Part shown: positions 1 to 7,725 of the stretch, piece after piece | Numbering within the stretch: the first letter of the stretch is position 1 | Layout: each line of letters opens with the position of its first letter | Assembly: GCF_019794555.1 (NCBI RefSeq) | Contig: NZ_JAIMEP010000017.1 | Span: 1 to 47,807 of the forward strand | Origin: Streptococcus suis | GTDB lineage: Bacteria; Bacillota; Bacilli; Lactobacillales; Streptococcaceae | Direction of reading: 5' to 3' | Length of the DNA: 47,807 bases | Translations under genes and position numbers: made by a program | The notes under the pieces: generated by a model | Told to the model about the DNA's origin: nothing | Databases searched by the model: none | Seen by the model: only the letters and a program-made list of their open reading frames with translations

Positions 1-226
1 CTTACCGCTGGTGTACCAGTTGTCTCGCCAGAGGCATCGCTGGGTAGCTATGTAGGGAAGGGATAAACGCTGAAAGCATCTAAGTGTGAAACCCACCTCA
101 AGATGAGATTTCCCATAACATTAAGTTAGTAAGAGCCCTGAGAGAAGATCAGGTAGATAGGTTGGAAGTGGAAGTGTGGCGACACATGTAGCGGACCAAT
201 ACTAATCGCTCGAGGACTTATCCTAG
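1..226 (+). rRNA. 23S rRNA, 3' end only (partial)
   Basis: The window opens inside the 3' domain of 23S rRNA. The conserved terminal stretch with the segment GCGGACCAATACTAATCG and the closing GAGGACTTATCC is visible at 189-225. The mature 3' end is placed near 226 by likeness to other streptococcal 23S genes and is uncertain by a few bases. The rest of the rRNA operon lies upstream of the window. Open frames across this stretch are not genes. Confidence 0.93.
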
Positions 227-433
227 ATAAGAAAAATTCAACGAAGTCAATATTGACAGCGTGGTTGTTTCTTGTTAGAATATAGATATTCAATTTTGAG
301 TGGATAAAGTGAAGTAACGAGGGCGTTACAAAATCCGTAAGAAAATAGGACACTGACGCAGAGTCTGTAGACTCTAGGAAGTTTATCTTTTTCACTAGGA
401 TTTTAGTCCGAGTACAATTCCATTCAACAGTAG
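227..433 (+). other. 23S-5S internal transcribed spacer with two short inverted repeats
   Basis: About 207 bp separate the 23S end from the 5S gene. It holds a 6-bp stem with a 4-base loop (GTAACG 314-319 with CGTTAC 324-329) and a 7-bp inverted repeat around 2 bases (AGAGTCT 360-366, AGACTCT 369-375). These probably serve pre-rRNA folding or processing. No coding capacity is credible here. Confidence 0.6.
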
Positions 434-549
434 TTAAGTGACGATAGCCTAGGAGATACACCTGTACCCATGCCGAACACAGCAGTTAAGCCCTAGAACG
501 CCTGAAGTAGTTGGGGGTTGCCCCCTGTTAGATACGGTAGTCGCTTAGC
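434..549 (+). rRNA. 5S rRNA
   Basis: This is a 116-base match to the streptococcal 5S pattern: TAAGTGACGATAGCC at the 5' side, the conserved CCATGCCGAACACAGCAGTT block in the middle, and GGTAGTCGCTTAGC closing the terminal helix. Ends are placed by pairing of the 5' and 3' termini and may be off by one or two bases. A GGAGA/TCTCC hairpin follows at 557-570. Confidence 0.93.
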
Positions 550-574
550 AAGATTTGGAGAGAAATCTCCATAT

Positions 575-698
575 GGGAGTTTAGCTTAGTTGAAAGTGAG
601 AGGAATTCGAGCTTTCAAGTTGGAGATGAGGAAAACGCAGTTTTCTCCATTGCCCAGCTGAGCTAAGTCCCACCCATTGGGAGTTTAGCTCAGCTGGG
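575..698 (+). repeat. tRNA-like fragment and inverted copy of the tRNA-Val 5' half
   Basis: Bases 575-591 resemble the first 17 bases of tRNA-Val at 679 (same GGGAGTTTAGCT start, then divergence). Bases 653-672 are an inverted copy of the same tRNA region. The 14 bases 653-666 pair perfectly with 685-698, and 668-672 pair with 678-682, leaving a short loop. The feature therefore overlaps the 5' half of the real tRNA-Val. The middle (620-649) contains another GAAAAC/GTTTTC hairpin. It may be debris of a rearranged tRNA gene or a processing element. Confidence 0.6.
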
Positions 699-751
699 AG
701 AGCATCTGCCTTACAAGCAGAGGGTCAGCGGTTCGATCCCGTTAACTCCCA
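679..751 (+). tRNA. tRNA-Val (anticodon UAC)
   Basis: A complete 73-base cloverleaf can be drawn. The acceptor arm is GGGAGTT/AACTCCC, the D arm has AGCTCAGCTGGGAGAGC, the anticodon TAC lies in CTGCCTTACAAGCAG, and the T arm is GGTTCGATCC. The terminal A is the discriminator; CCA is not encoded. It is the first of four tRNAs read from the rRNA operon. Its 5' half can pair with an upstream inverted copy (653-672). Confidence 0.97.
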
Positions 752-756
752 TTTAA

Positions 757-827
757 GCGGGTGTAGTTTAGTGGTAAAACTACAGCCTTCCAAGCTGTTG
801 TCGCGAGTTCGATTCTCGTCACCCGCT
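757..827 (+). tRNA. tRNA-Gly (anticodon UCC)
   Basis: A 71-base cloverleaf. The acceptor arm is GCGGGTG/CACCCGC, the short D arm has TAGTGGTAAAAC, the anticodon TCC sits in CAGCCTTCCAAGCTG, and the T arm is GAGTTCGATTCTC. It lies 5 bases after tRNA-Val and is presumably released from the same precursor. Confidence 0.97.
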
Positions 828-868
828 TTGAACATTTCGTTCTTTTTACCAAACTTTTATAATAGTTT

Positions 869-942
<74 letters not shown>

Positions 943-950
943 TTTTATAT

Positions 951-1022
951 GGTCCGTTGGTCAAGGGGTTAAGACACCGCCTTTTCACGGCGGTAACACG
1001 GGTTCGAATCCCGTACGGACTA
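951..1022 (+). tRNA. tRNA-Glu (anticodon UUC)
   Basis: A 72-base cloverleaf. The acceptor is GGTCCGT with ACGGACT (first pair G-U, usual for bacterial tRNA-Glu), the anticodon TTC lies in CCGCCTTTTCACGGCGG, and the T arm is GGGTTCGAATCCC. It is the last tRNA of the cluster and is followed by a terminator at 1032. Confidence 0.96.
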
Positions 1023-1031
1023 TATTTTGTG

Positions 1032-1055
1032 AGGAGCTAATGCTCCTTTTTTTGT
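1032..1055 (+). terminator. Intrinsic terminator of the rRNA/tRNA operon
   Basis: A six-base stem AGGAGC (1032-1037) pairs with GCTCCT (1042-1047) around TAAT and runs straight into a T tract. It ends the rRNA-tRNA transcript just before the recG promoter. Confidence 0.85.
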
Positions 1056-1081
1056 TTTTAAACTCGTATTTTCTTTTCTTT

Positions 1082-1097
1082 TGATATAATAGTTCTA
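1082..1097 (+). promoter_or_regulatory. Extended -10 promoter of recG, start point at or beside the ATG
   Basis: TGATATAAT at 1082-1090 is a full TGn extended -10 with a perfect TATAAT. No clear -35 lies 17 bases upstream. Only AGTTCT separates the -10 from the ATG at 1097, so the expected transcription start falls on or next to the start codon. There is no ribosome binding site. Confidence 0.7.
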
Positions 1098-3112
1098 TGA
1101 TGAAATTATCGAATAACTTATCTGTATTACCTGGCATAGGTCCAAAATCAGCTGAAAAGTTTAGTAAGCTTGGGATTGATTCAATTGAGGATGCCTTACT
1201 TTATTTCCCTTTTCGTTATGAAGATTTTGAAGTTAAATCTGTATTTGATTTGCAGGATGGGGAAAAAGCTGTTCTAAAGGGTCAGGTTGTAACTCCGGCG
1301 ACGGTCCAATATTATGGGAAGCGAAATCGGTTAAGATTTTCTATTAAGCAGGGCGAAATTGTTGTTTCTGTCTCTTTTTTTAATCAATCATATTTGGCAG
1401 ATAAGGTTGTTCCTGGACAAGAACTGGTCGTTTGGGGAAAATGGGATAAGGCGAAGGCTAGTTTGACTGGGCTTAAGATTTTATCACATCAAAGCGAGGA
1501 CTTACAGCCAGTTTATCATGTTTCACAAGGTATTACTCAGGCCAGTATTGCGAAATTAATTCGTTCTGCTGTAGATACGGGCTATTTGGATTTGGTTTCT
1601 GAAAATATTCCAGAGATTCTATTAAGCCATTATCAATTAATGGATAGAAAACGAGCTATTTATGCTATGCATTTTCCGAATGATTTGGAAGAATATCGCC
1701 AAGCCCTCAGAAGAGTTAAATTCGAGGAATTATTATATTTCCAATTGCAGCTACAATTGTTAAAACATGAAAATCGGAATATTTCAAATGGATTAGAAAT
1801 TCAGTATGTTGAGGACTCTCTTCAAAGAAAATTAGAAACCTTGCCTTTTTCACTGACAGATGCGCAAGAGAATGCTTTAAATGAAATTTTACAAGATATG
1901 AAGCATCCAGGTCATATGAATCGTTTATTACAAGGTGATGTTGGTTCTGGTAAGACGGTTGTTGCTGGTTTAGCCATGTACGCTACGGTGACTGCCGGTA
2001 TGCAGGCTGCAATAATGGTTCCGACAGAAATTTTGGCAGAGCAGCATTATGAAACTCTTAGTTCTTTATTTCCTGAATGTAAAATTTCATTATTAACTGG
2101 TAGTATGAAAGCTGGAGAGAAAAGAGAGGCGTTAGAGCATATTGCTAGTGGAGATGTCCATATGATTGTTGGGACACACGCTTTAATTCAAGAAGGTGTT
2201 ATTTATCACAAATTGGGATTAGTCATTACGGATGAACAACATCGTTTTGGGGTCAAACAACGGAAGTTGTTTCGTGAAAAGGGTGAAAACCCTGATGTGC
2301 TAATGATGACGGCTACTCCAATTCCTCGAACATTGGCAATCACTGCTTTTGGAGATATGGATGTTTCCATTATTGATCAATTACCAGCAGGAAGGAAACC
2401 AATTGTAACAAGATGGGTGAAGCATGCTCAATTGCCAGTTGTATTGTCGTGGCTTGAGAAGGAATTGAAAAAAGGGGCTCAGATTTACTTTATTTCACCT
2501 TTGATTGAAGAATCCGAGACGCTTGATTTAAAAAATGCCATTGATTTAAAAGTGGAGTTGGAACACCATTTTGGTTCAAAAGCATCGATTGAATTATTGC
2601 ATGGAAAAATGAAAAATGATGAAAAAGAAGTAATCATGCAGGAGTTTAAGCATGGGCATGTAGACATATTAGTTTCAACTACAGTTATAGAAGTTGGTGT
2701 CAATGTACCGAATGCTACGGTAATGATCATTATGGATGCGGATCGTTTCGGGCTGAGTCAATTACACCAGTTGCGGGGTCGTGTAGGTCGTGGAGTGAAG
2801 CAATCTTACGCCATCTTGGTCGCGGATCCAAAAACAGAATCTGGTAAAGAGCGTATGGCCACAATGACCGAGACAACGGATGGTTTTGTTCTGGCAGAAG
2901 TTGATTTAAAAATGCGGGGTTCAGGTGAAATTTTCGGAACACGACAATCGGGCTTACCGGAATTTCAAGTTGCCAATATTATTGAAGATTATCCTATTTT
3001 AGAAGAGGCTAGGCGTGTGGCTCAGCGAATTGTCACGGAAGAAAATTGGCAGAACAATCCAATGTGGTTCTGTTTACTGGAAAATTTAGAACATCAATCG
3101 ATATTGGATTAA
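1097..3112 (+). CDS. recG: ATP-dependent DNA helicase RecG
   Basis: RecG is a monomeric superfamily 2 helicase that reverses stalled replication forks and branch-migrates Holliday junctions. The 671-aa length is normal. An N-terminal wedge/OB region covers about residues 1-190. The helicase core starts near 250, with Walker A GDVGSGKTVV from about residue 280, the DEQH box at 379-382, TATPIPRTL, and the motif V/VI region with QLRGRVGRG. The start is read at 1097 (a second ATG follows at once at 1100). No Shine-Dalgarno sequence precedes either, and the -10 element ends only 6 bases upstream, which suggests a leaderless mRNA. Free-standing gene after the tRNA cluster. Confidence 0.97.
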   Translation: MMKLSNNLSVLPGIGPKSAEKFSKLGIDSIEDALLYFPFRYEDFEVKSVFDLQDGEKAVLKGQVVTPATVQYYGKRNRLRFSIKQGEIVVSVSFFNQSYLADKVVPGQELVVWGKWDKAKASLTGLKILSHQSEDLQPVYHVSQGITQASIAKLIRSAVDTGYLDLVSENIPEILLSHYQLMDRKRAIYAMHFPNDLEEYRQALRRVKFEELLYFQLQLQLLKHENRNISNGLEIQYVEDSLQRKLETLPFSLTDAQENALNEILQDMKHPGHMNRLLQGDVGSGKTVVAGLAMYATVTAGMQAAIMVPTEILAEQHYETLSSLFPECKISLLTGSMKAGEKREALEHIASGDVHMIVGTHALIQEGVIYHKLGLVITDEQHRFGVKQRKLFREKGENPDVLMMTATPIPRTLAITAFGDMDVSIIDQLPAGRKPIVTRWVKHAQLPVVLSWLEKELKKGAQIYFISPLIEESETLDLKNAIDLKVELEHHFGSKASIELLHGKMKNDEKEVIMQEFKHGHVDILVSTTVIEVGVNVPNATVMIIMDADRFGLSQLHQLRGRVGRGVKQSYAILVADPKTESGKERMATMTETTDGFVLAEVDLKMRGSGEIFGTRQSGLPEFQVANIIEDYPILEEARRVAQRIVTEENWQNNPMWFCLLENLEHQSILD

Positions 3113-3188
3113 ATGTTTGAGGAACCTTTGGGATTATAAGTAGTGCAAATATGTTCTCTTTCTTAATCTGAAGATAATACCTTATTAA

Positions 3189-3293
3189 TCTTTAATTACA
3201 CAGCAATTGACTGAAAGTGATTTGTTGGAGCCTTACCGTTTTCATGAAGCTTACCATGGGAAATGGTTGATTATTAAGAATATCTATTTTTAG
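3189..3293 (+). pseudogene. Possible gene remnant (open tail, no start)
   Basis: In the 226-bp recG-ansA gap one frame stays open from 3189 to the TAG at 3291-3293. It has protein-like composition (contains LLEPYRFHEAYHGKW) but no start codon or ribosome binding site. It may be the worn C-terminal end of a lost gene, or chance. I do not recognise it. Confidence 0.25.
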
Positions 3294-3337
3294 CAAAAAA
3301 ACACAATAGGTGCATGAAAAAATCGTGCACCTATTGT
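3294..3337 (-). terminator. Intrinsic terminator of the asparaginase gene
   Basis: ACAATAGGTGCA (3303-3314) pairs with TGCACCTATTGT (3326-3337). Read on the minus strand, the hairpin follows the stop codon directly and runs into a T tract at 3302-3294. Confidence 0.85.
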
Positions 3338-3338
3338 T

Positions 3339-4298
3339 TTATCCTTGAATATAATCAGCTAAATCCTGCCCGTTCAAGCCAGCATTTAGGGCAATCAGTA
3401 ATTTGATACGTGCTTTTTGGGAATTCAGTTCTTTTACAAATAAGACACCTAATTCTTCCAATTGTATTCCGCCACCATCGTAGGCATATACTGGTTCTGC
3501 AATACCATTGAAGCAACGTGAGACGAGCACGATAGGAAGTTGCTTATTGATAAGTTTTTTAATGGCTGAAATACTTGCTGGTGGTAGGTTTCCAGCTCCT
3601 AAGGCTTCAATTACTAAGCCAGAAATGGGGGCCTCTACAAGTGCATCCAGTAAGATAGTATCCATATCTGCGTATGATTTGATGATTGGGACAACACCGT
3701 TGATGGCCTGTAAATCAAAGCGGACACGTTTGTCGGCTGCCTTGAAAAAGAGTATTTCCCGTTTTGTCACAAGGCCCAAAGGTCCATGAGTTGGTGTTTG
3801 AAAGGTTGAAATATTTGTTGTATGTGTTTTTGTTACATACTTCGCAGCATGAATTTCATCGTTCATGACCACAAGAACACCTTTGTCAGCAGATTTTTTA
3901 TCAGCAGCAACACGAAGTGCAGTTCTATAATTATAGATTCCATCGCTTCCTAATTCGTTAGAAGAGCGCATAGCACCTGTCACCACTATTGGTTTTTGTG
4001 GAATAGACATTGTGTCCAAAAAATATGCTGTTTCCTCTAGGGTATCAGTTCCATGTGTGATGACAAACCCGTCAAAATGGGAGGCTTCTTCTCTAATTTT
4101 TTTATAAATCATCATCATGTGCTCAATTTGAATATGAGGACTAGGAAGATTCAAAAAATCAACGGACACTACTTCAATGTTCTCTATTGGTGAAGTGACT
4201 TGGGTCATTGGATTAATGGGACTTGATTCGACAGCGCCGTTTTGATCTGCTTGCATGGAAATTGTTCCCCCAGTATGGAGAACGAGAATTTTTTTCAT
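3339..4298 (-). CDS. ansA: Type I L-asparaginase
   Basis: It hydrolyses L-asparagine to aspartate and ammonia in the cytoplasm. The protein opens with MKKILVLHTGGTISM, carrying the first catalytic Thr in TGGTIS. The second signature is HGTDTLEET, with the Thr-Asp pair near residues 86-87. The length of 319 aa fits cytosolic bacterial type I enzymes. A TTG 21 bases upstream keeps the frame open, but the ATG at 4298 is chosen because AGGAAA lies just before it and the family motif follows at once. It is transcribed away from the HAD-hydrolase gene from an overlapping divergent promoter region. It could feed ammonia and aspartate metabolism alongside CodY-linked functions nearby. Confidence 0.93.
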   Translation of the reverse strand: MKKILVLHTGGTISMQADQNGAVESSPINPMTQVTSPIENIEVVSVDFLNLPSPHIQIEHMMMIYKKIREEASHFDGFVITHGTDTLEETAYFLDTMSIPQKPIVVTGAMRSSNELGSDGIYNYRTALRVAADKKSADKGVLVVMNDEIHAAKYVTKTHTTNISTFQTPTHGPLGLVTKREILFFKAADKRVRFDLQAINGVVPIIKSYADMDTILLDALVEAPISGLVIEALGAGNLPPASISAIKKLINKQLPIVLVSRCFNGIAEPVYAYDGGGIQLEELGVLFVKELNSQKARIKLLIALNAGLNGQDLADYIQG

Positions 4299-4323
4299 AA
4301 ATTTTCCTGATTCTTTCAAAATA

Positions 4324-4343
4324 TGCTATACTTAATTGTAACA
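4324..4343. promoter_or_regulatory. Overlapping divergent extended -10 promoters (ansA / HAD gene)
   Basis: On the plus strand TGCTATACT (4324-4332) is an extended -10. On the minus strand TGTTACAAT (4343-4335) is another. The two -10 boxes are only 2 bases apart, so the two polymerases should exclude each other. No convincing -35 is seen for either. Confidence 0.55.
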
Positions 4344-4370
4344 CAATTCTAATGAAAGTAGGTGGGATGG

Positions 4371-5225
4371 TTGACAGTGAAGGCAGTTTTTTTTGATATC
4401 GACGGAACCTTATTGACGGACCACCGAACTGTGAGTAAGTCAACTATTCTTGCCATTAACCAGTTGAAAGCAAGAGGAATCTTGGTTGGTTTGGCAACTG
4501 GTCGAGATCCGCGCTTTATCTTACAATATATGGCTAGTCTGGGACTTGATATGGCAGTTGCTTACAATGGACAATATGTTTTTACAAGAGATGAAGTGGT
4601 TTTTAGCCAGCCAATTGAAAAAGAAGACATCAATAAAATGATTGCGTATGCCGAAAAATTCCAACGTGATCTTTCATTTGGTACTGCATTAGGGGTAGTT
4701 GGTAGTGGCATTATGAGTATGGGGACTGGGAATTTTGCTTACCGAATTTCACGTATGGTCCCTGAAGTTTGTGCGGGCTTTGTAAACTTTATTTTTAACC
4801 ATATTATCCGTATTGTGAGACCGCAAAATAAGGGAAGCTTCAATCATTTGATTACTCAACCCATTTATCAAATGATGCTATTAACGATGGAAAAAGAGGC
4901 GCAGCGATTAGCGGAGCATTTTCCACAATTAACTTTTACTCGTTCAAGTCCTTATGCGACGGATATTATTTGCAAGGGGAATTCAAAACTGATTGGTATC
5001 AAACGGTTAGGAGATTTTTATCATTTTTCGACCGATGAAGTGATGGTTTTTGGAGACTCAAATAATGATATTGAGATGTTGGGAGAGGTTCGGTATTCTG
5101 TTGCCATGAAAAATGGGACAAAGCAAGCAAAACAAGTGGCTTCTTATATAACTGATACGAACAATAAGGATGGTATCTATAAAGGCTTACGTCATTTTAA
5201 TCTAGTAGAGGAACAAAATGTTTAA
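4371..5225 (+). CDS. Cof-type HAD-superfamily phosphatase
   Basis: This is a haloacid-dehalogenase-fold hydrolase of the Cof/YidA class (HAD-IIB cap), which usually dephosphorylates sugar phosphates or FMN-like small molecules. Motif I is FFDIDGTLL at the N terminus, motif II lies in LATGR, and motifs III-IV are seen in GKGNSK-like and VMVFGDSNNDIEML near the C terminus. At 284 aa the length is typical. The start is taken as TTG at 4371, giving MTVKAVFFDIDG. AGGTGGG lies 4 bases upstream, and a GTG at 4362 overlaps that binding site. The last 8 bases overlap the next gene. The exact substrate cannot be told from sequence. Confidence 0.85.
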   Translation: MTVKAVFFDIDGTLLTDHRTVSKSTILAINQLKARGILVGLATGRDPRFILQYMASLGLDMAVAYNGQYVFTRDEVVFSQPIEKEDINKMIAYAEKFQRDLSFGTALGVVGSGIMSMGTGNFAYRISRMVPEVCAGFVNFIFNHIIRIVRPQNKGSFNHLITQPIYQMMLLTMEKEAQRLAEHFPQLTFTRSSPYATDIICKGNSKLIGIKRLGDFYHFSTDEVMVFGDSNNDIEMLGEVRYSVAMKNGTKQAKQVASYITDTNNKDGIYKGLRHFNLVEEQNV

Positions 5226-5736
5226 AAGTAAGGATCAATATTTTAATCGTGTAAAAGAGTTTCATCACCTGATGGATGGTCAAACTCAAGAGTTTCCAAA
5301 GGAGTATGATTTTGAGACAGCCGTTTTCAGGGCAGGGTTTAAAATTGAAGAAATTGTTGAATTTGTTCATGCTTCCTCACAGAATGAGAGTGGTTTTAGA
5401 GAAGGGATTGAGTGGCTACACTCTGAATTAGATAAGGCTGCTGCTAAGATAGAAGGAAAAAAAGAGGCAAAGGTTTCTTTGCATGATCAAGTGGATGCTT
5501 TATTGGACCTTTTGTATTTTACCTATGGTTCTTTTGTATTAATGGGAGTGGATCCAGAGCCGATTTTTCAGCTAGTCCATGAAGCTAATATGGGCAAAAG
5601 ATTTCCGGATGGACGTGCTCATTTTGACCCAGTCACTCATAAAATTTTAAAGCCAAATGATTGGGAGGAGCGTTTGGCTCCCGAAAGAAAAATTGAAGAA
5701 GAGCTAAAGAGACAGATGAAAGGACTTGATCACTAA
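5218..5736 (+). CDS. PRA-PH/MazG-like nucleotide pyrophosphohydrolase-type protein
   Basis: A 172-aa mostly helical protein of the phosphoribosyl-ATP pyrophosphatase-like (all-alpha NTP-PPase) type, a family often labelled HAD or Cof-like by association. Acidic pairs expected for Mg2+ binding are visible: KIEEIVEF near residue 42, and DQVDALLDLLYF near 95. The tail FPDGRAHFDPVTHKILKPNDW is typical of this streptococcal family. It overlaps the preceding HAD hydrolase by 8 bp with GAGGAA as its binding site, so the pair is translationally coupled. A role in cleaning up nucleotides or their derivatives is inferred, not shown. Confidence 0.7.
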   Translation: MFKSKDQYFNRVKEFHHLMDGQTQEFPKEYDFETAVFRAGFKIEEIVEFVHASSQNESGFREGIEWLHSELDKAAAKIEGKKEAKVSLHDQVDALLDLLYFTYGSFVLMGVDPEPIFQLVHEANMGKRFPDGRAHFDPVTHKILKPNDWEERLAPERKIEEELKRQMKGLDH

Positions 5737-5749
5737 AATCAAGTCCTTT
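5719..5749. terminator. Bidirectional terminator between convergent genes
   Basis: AAAGGACTTGAT (5719-5730) pairs with ATCAAGTCCTTT (5738-5749). The stem overlaps the 3' end of the upstream gene and lies just after the stop codon of the minus-strand uspA gene. It probably ends transcription from both sides. Confidence 0.75.
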
Positions 5750-5755
5750 ATGATT

Positions 5756-6208
5756 TTATAAAACTTTCTCGCCTTCTCGTACAATCAATAAGTCAATCGT
5801 TGCATGACGCATGATATACTCTGAAGAGGAACCAATGAGCAATCTTTCAAAAGCATTTAACCCAGTTGCACCAAGTAGCATTAGGTCAGCACCGGTTTCC
5901 TTTGGAATATCTACCGCCAAGAGTGTTTTTGGGTTACCAAATTCTATACGGATTTGAACATCTTCTATACCGGCATTCAGTGCTTCCTGTTTATAATCTT
6001 CTAGTAATAGTTCAGCTTCACGTTCTAAAGACTCATAGACTGTTGCATCAAAAGCAACAACGTTATGTAATGCTCGTGTATCAATGACATGGGCAATTAT
6101 CAGTCGTGCTTGATTTCGTTTTGCGACGTGGATAGCCTTGTGTAGTGCTAGTTCAGCACCGGCTGAACCATCAACAGCGACTAGAATTGTTTTATAAGAT
6201 TGAGACAT
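5756..6208 (-). CDS. Universal stress protein, UspA family
   Basis: A 150-aa single-domain Usp protein. It begins MSQSYKTILVAVDGSAG and ends with the ATP-binding signature GATGLNAFERLLIGSSS, which fits the G-x2-G-x9-G-S pattern of nucleotide-binding Usp proteins. The ATG at 6208 is chosen because AAAGGAG precedes it; a TTG at 6226 overlaps that site. Single-gene unit, convergent with the upstream pair. Its target is unknown; members of the family adjust survival under stress. Confidence 0.9.
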   Translation of the reverse strand: MSQSYKTILVAVDGSAGAELALHKAIHVAKRNQARLIIAHVIDTRALHNVVAFDATVYESLEREAELLLEDYKQEALNAGIEDVQIRIEFGNPKTLLAVDIPKETGADLMLLGATGLNAFERLLIGSSSEYIMRHATIDLLIVREGEKVL

Positions 6209-6301
6209 ACCAATCACTCCTTTCAAGTGGAGAACACAAATAAGCAGTGTATTCGCTTACATTTTTATTATAAGTCTTTTTTGAAAAAATGTAAAGTATT
6301 C

Positions 6302-6330
6302 TTGTGATTTTTTTACTTTTACAGTACAAT
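6302..6330 (+). promoter_or_regulatory. Promoter of the AlaT-like aminotransferase
   Basis: TTGTGA (6302-6307), a 17-base spacer and TACAAT (6325-6330) form a standard vegetative promoter 28 bases before the start codon. Confidence 0.7.
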
Positions 6331-6358
6331 ATAAACCATAAGAAAGTCGAGGTGACTT

Positions 6359-7573
6359 ATGAGAAAATTTGAGAAGTCAATGAAATTAGATGACGTTGCG
6401 TACGATATTCGTGGTCCAGTCTTGGAAGAGGCTATGCGGATGCGTGCTAATGGTGAGCAGATTTTACGGTTGAATACCGGAAATCCTGCTGAATTTGGTT
6501 TTACTGCGCCAGACGAGGTCATTCGTGATTTAATCCATAACGCTCGTAAATCAGAAGGTTATTCGGACAGTCGGGGTATTTTCTCAGCTCGTAAGGCGAT
6601 TATGCAATACTGTCAACTCAAGAAATTTCCAAATGTTGATATTGATGATATTTATCTTGGTAATGGTGTTAGTGAGTTAATTGTCATGTCTATGCAGGGC
6701 TTGTTGGACAATGGTGATGAGGTGTTGGTACCGATGCCTGACTATCCCTTGTGGACAGCAGCGGTAAGCTTAGCTGGTGGACATGCAGTTCACTATGTTT
6801 GTGATGAGTCTGCAGACTGGTATCCTGACTTAGCGGATATGGAATCCAAGGTGACATCACGGACTAAGGCTATTGTTCTTATCAATCCTAATAATCCAAC
6901 GGGTGCTTTATATCCAAAAGAAGTGTTGGAAGGAATCGTTGAGATTGCTCGGAAACATGAGCTCATTATTTTTTCTGATGAAATTTATGACCGTATGGTA
7001 TTTGATGGAGCGGTTCATATTCCAATTGCGACCTTGGCACCGGATTTATTTGTTGTAACGATGAATGGTCTATCAAAATCACATCGTATCTGTGGTTTCC
7101 GTGTTGGCTGGATGGTGTTATCAGGCCCTAAACATCATGTGAAAGGGTATATCGAAGGCTTAAACATGCTGTCCAATATGCGTCTATGTTCCAACGTATT
7201 AGCCCAGCAGGTGGTGCAGACATCATTAGGTGGTGTACAATCTGTTGATAAATTGTTGACTCCAGGTGGGCGACTTTATGAACAACGTGAGTTCATTACA
7301 AGGGCGATTCAAGATATACCTGGACTGTCTGCTGTTAAACCCAAAGCAGGTCTGTATATTTTCCCTAAAATTGATCGAGAAATGTATCGAATTGATGATG
7401 ACGAGCAGTTTGTTCTTGATTTTTTGAAGCAAGAAAAAGTATTGTTGGTTCATGGACGAGGTTTCAACTGGAAAGAGCCAGATCATTTCCGTATTGTTTA
7501 TTTACCACGTGTTGACGAACTAGCAGAAATTCAAGAAAAAATGACACGATTCTTAGCGCAATATCGACGTTAG
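6359..7573 (+). CDS. AlaT-like pyridoxal-phosphate aminotransferase
   Basis: A class I/II aminotransferase of 404 aa. It opens with DVAYDIRGPVLEEA and NTGNPAEFGF, the substrate-side signature of alanine-type transaminases (AlaA/AlaT group). PLP-binding features are NPNNPTG, SDEIYDRM, and the Schiff-base lysine K240 in GLSKSHRICGFRVGW. It probably interconverts pyruvate/alanine with glutamate/2-oxoglutarate. Many databases call it aspartate aminotransferase. GAGGTG supplies the ribosome binding site for ATG 6359. It lies directly before codY, which fits amino-acid metabolism, but a terminator separates the two. Confidence 0.88.
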   Translation: MRKFEKSMKLDDVAYDIRGPVLEEAMRMRANGEQILRLNTGNPAEFGFTAPDEVIRDLIHNARKSEGYSDSRGIFSARKAIMQYCQLKKFPNVDIDDIYLGNGVSELIVMSMQGLLDNGDEVLVPMPDYPLWTAAVSLAGGHAVHYVCDESADWYPDLADMESKVTSRTKAIVLINPNNPTGALYPKEVLEGIVEIARKHELIIFSDEIYDRMVFDGAVHIPIATLAPDLFVVTMNGLSKSHRICGFRVGWMVLSGPKHHVKGYIEGLNMLSNMRLCSNVLAQQVVQTSLGGVQSVDKLLTPGGRLYEQREFITRAIQDIPGLSAVKPKAGLYIFPKIDREMYRIDDDEQFVLDFLKQEKVLLVHGRGFNWKEPDHFRIVYLPRVDELAEIQEKMTRFLAQYRR

Positions 7574-7582
7574 GAGTGAAGG

Positions 7583-7608
7583 AAAGTCGGGGGTTCTCCG
7601 ACTTTTTT
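7583..7608 (+). terminator. Intrinsic terminator after the aminotransferase gene
   Basis: AAAGTCGG (7583-7590) pairs with CCGACTTT (7598-7605), followed by a T run. Confidence 0.88.
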
Positions 7609-7651
7609 GATGTCAGAGTGAGAAATTGTCAATATTTTACCAACAATAGTA

Positions 7652-7666
7652 AATTTTCTGATAATT
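7652..7666 (+). promoter_or_regulatory. CodY box upstream of codY
   Basis: AATTTTCTGATAATT differs at one base from the established CodY consensus AATTTTCWGAAAATT. It ends one base before the -35 box of codY, a position that suits autoregulation by blocking polymerase. Confidence 0.85.
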
Positions 7667-7667
7667 A

Positions 7668-7696
7668 TTGAAATTTCACTCAATTTTTGCTATACT
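7668..7696 (+). promoter_or_regulatory. codY promoter
   Basis: TTGAAA (7668-7673), 17 bases, TATACT (7691-7696) with a TGC extension. It is immediately downstream of the CodY box. Confidence 0.85.
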
Positions 7697-7725
7697 GAAA
7701 GCAATTACAGTGTAAAGAGGAATTT

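Noticed and set aside
126..461. 111-aa minus-strand frame across the 23S end and spacer
   Set aside because: It lies over rRNA and has no start signals; a shadow of structural RNA.
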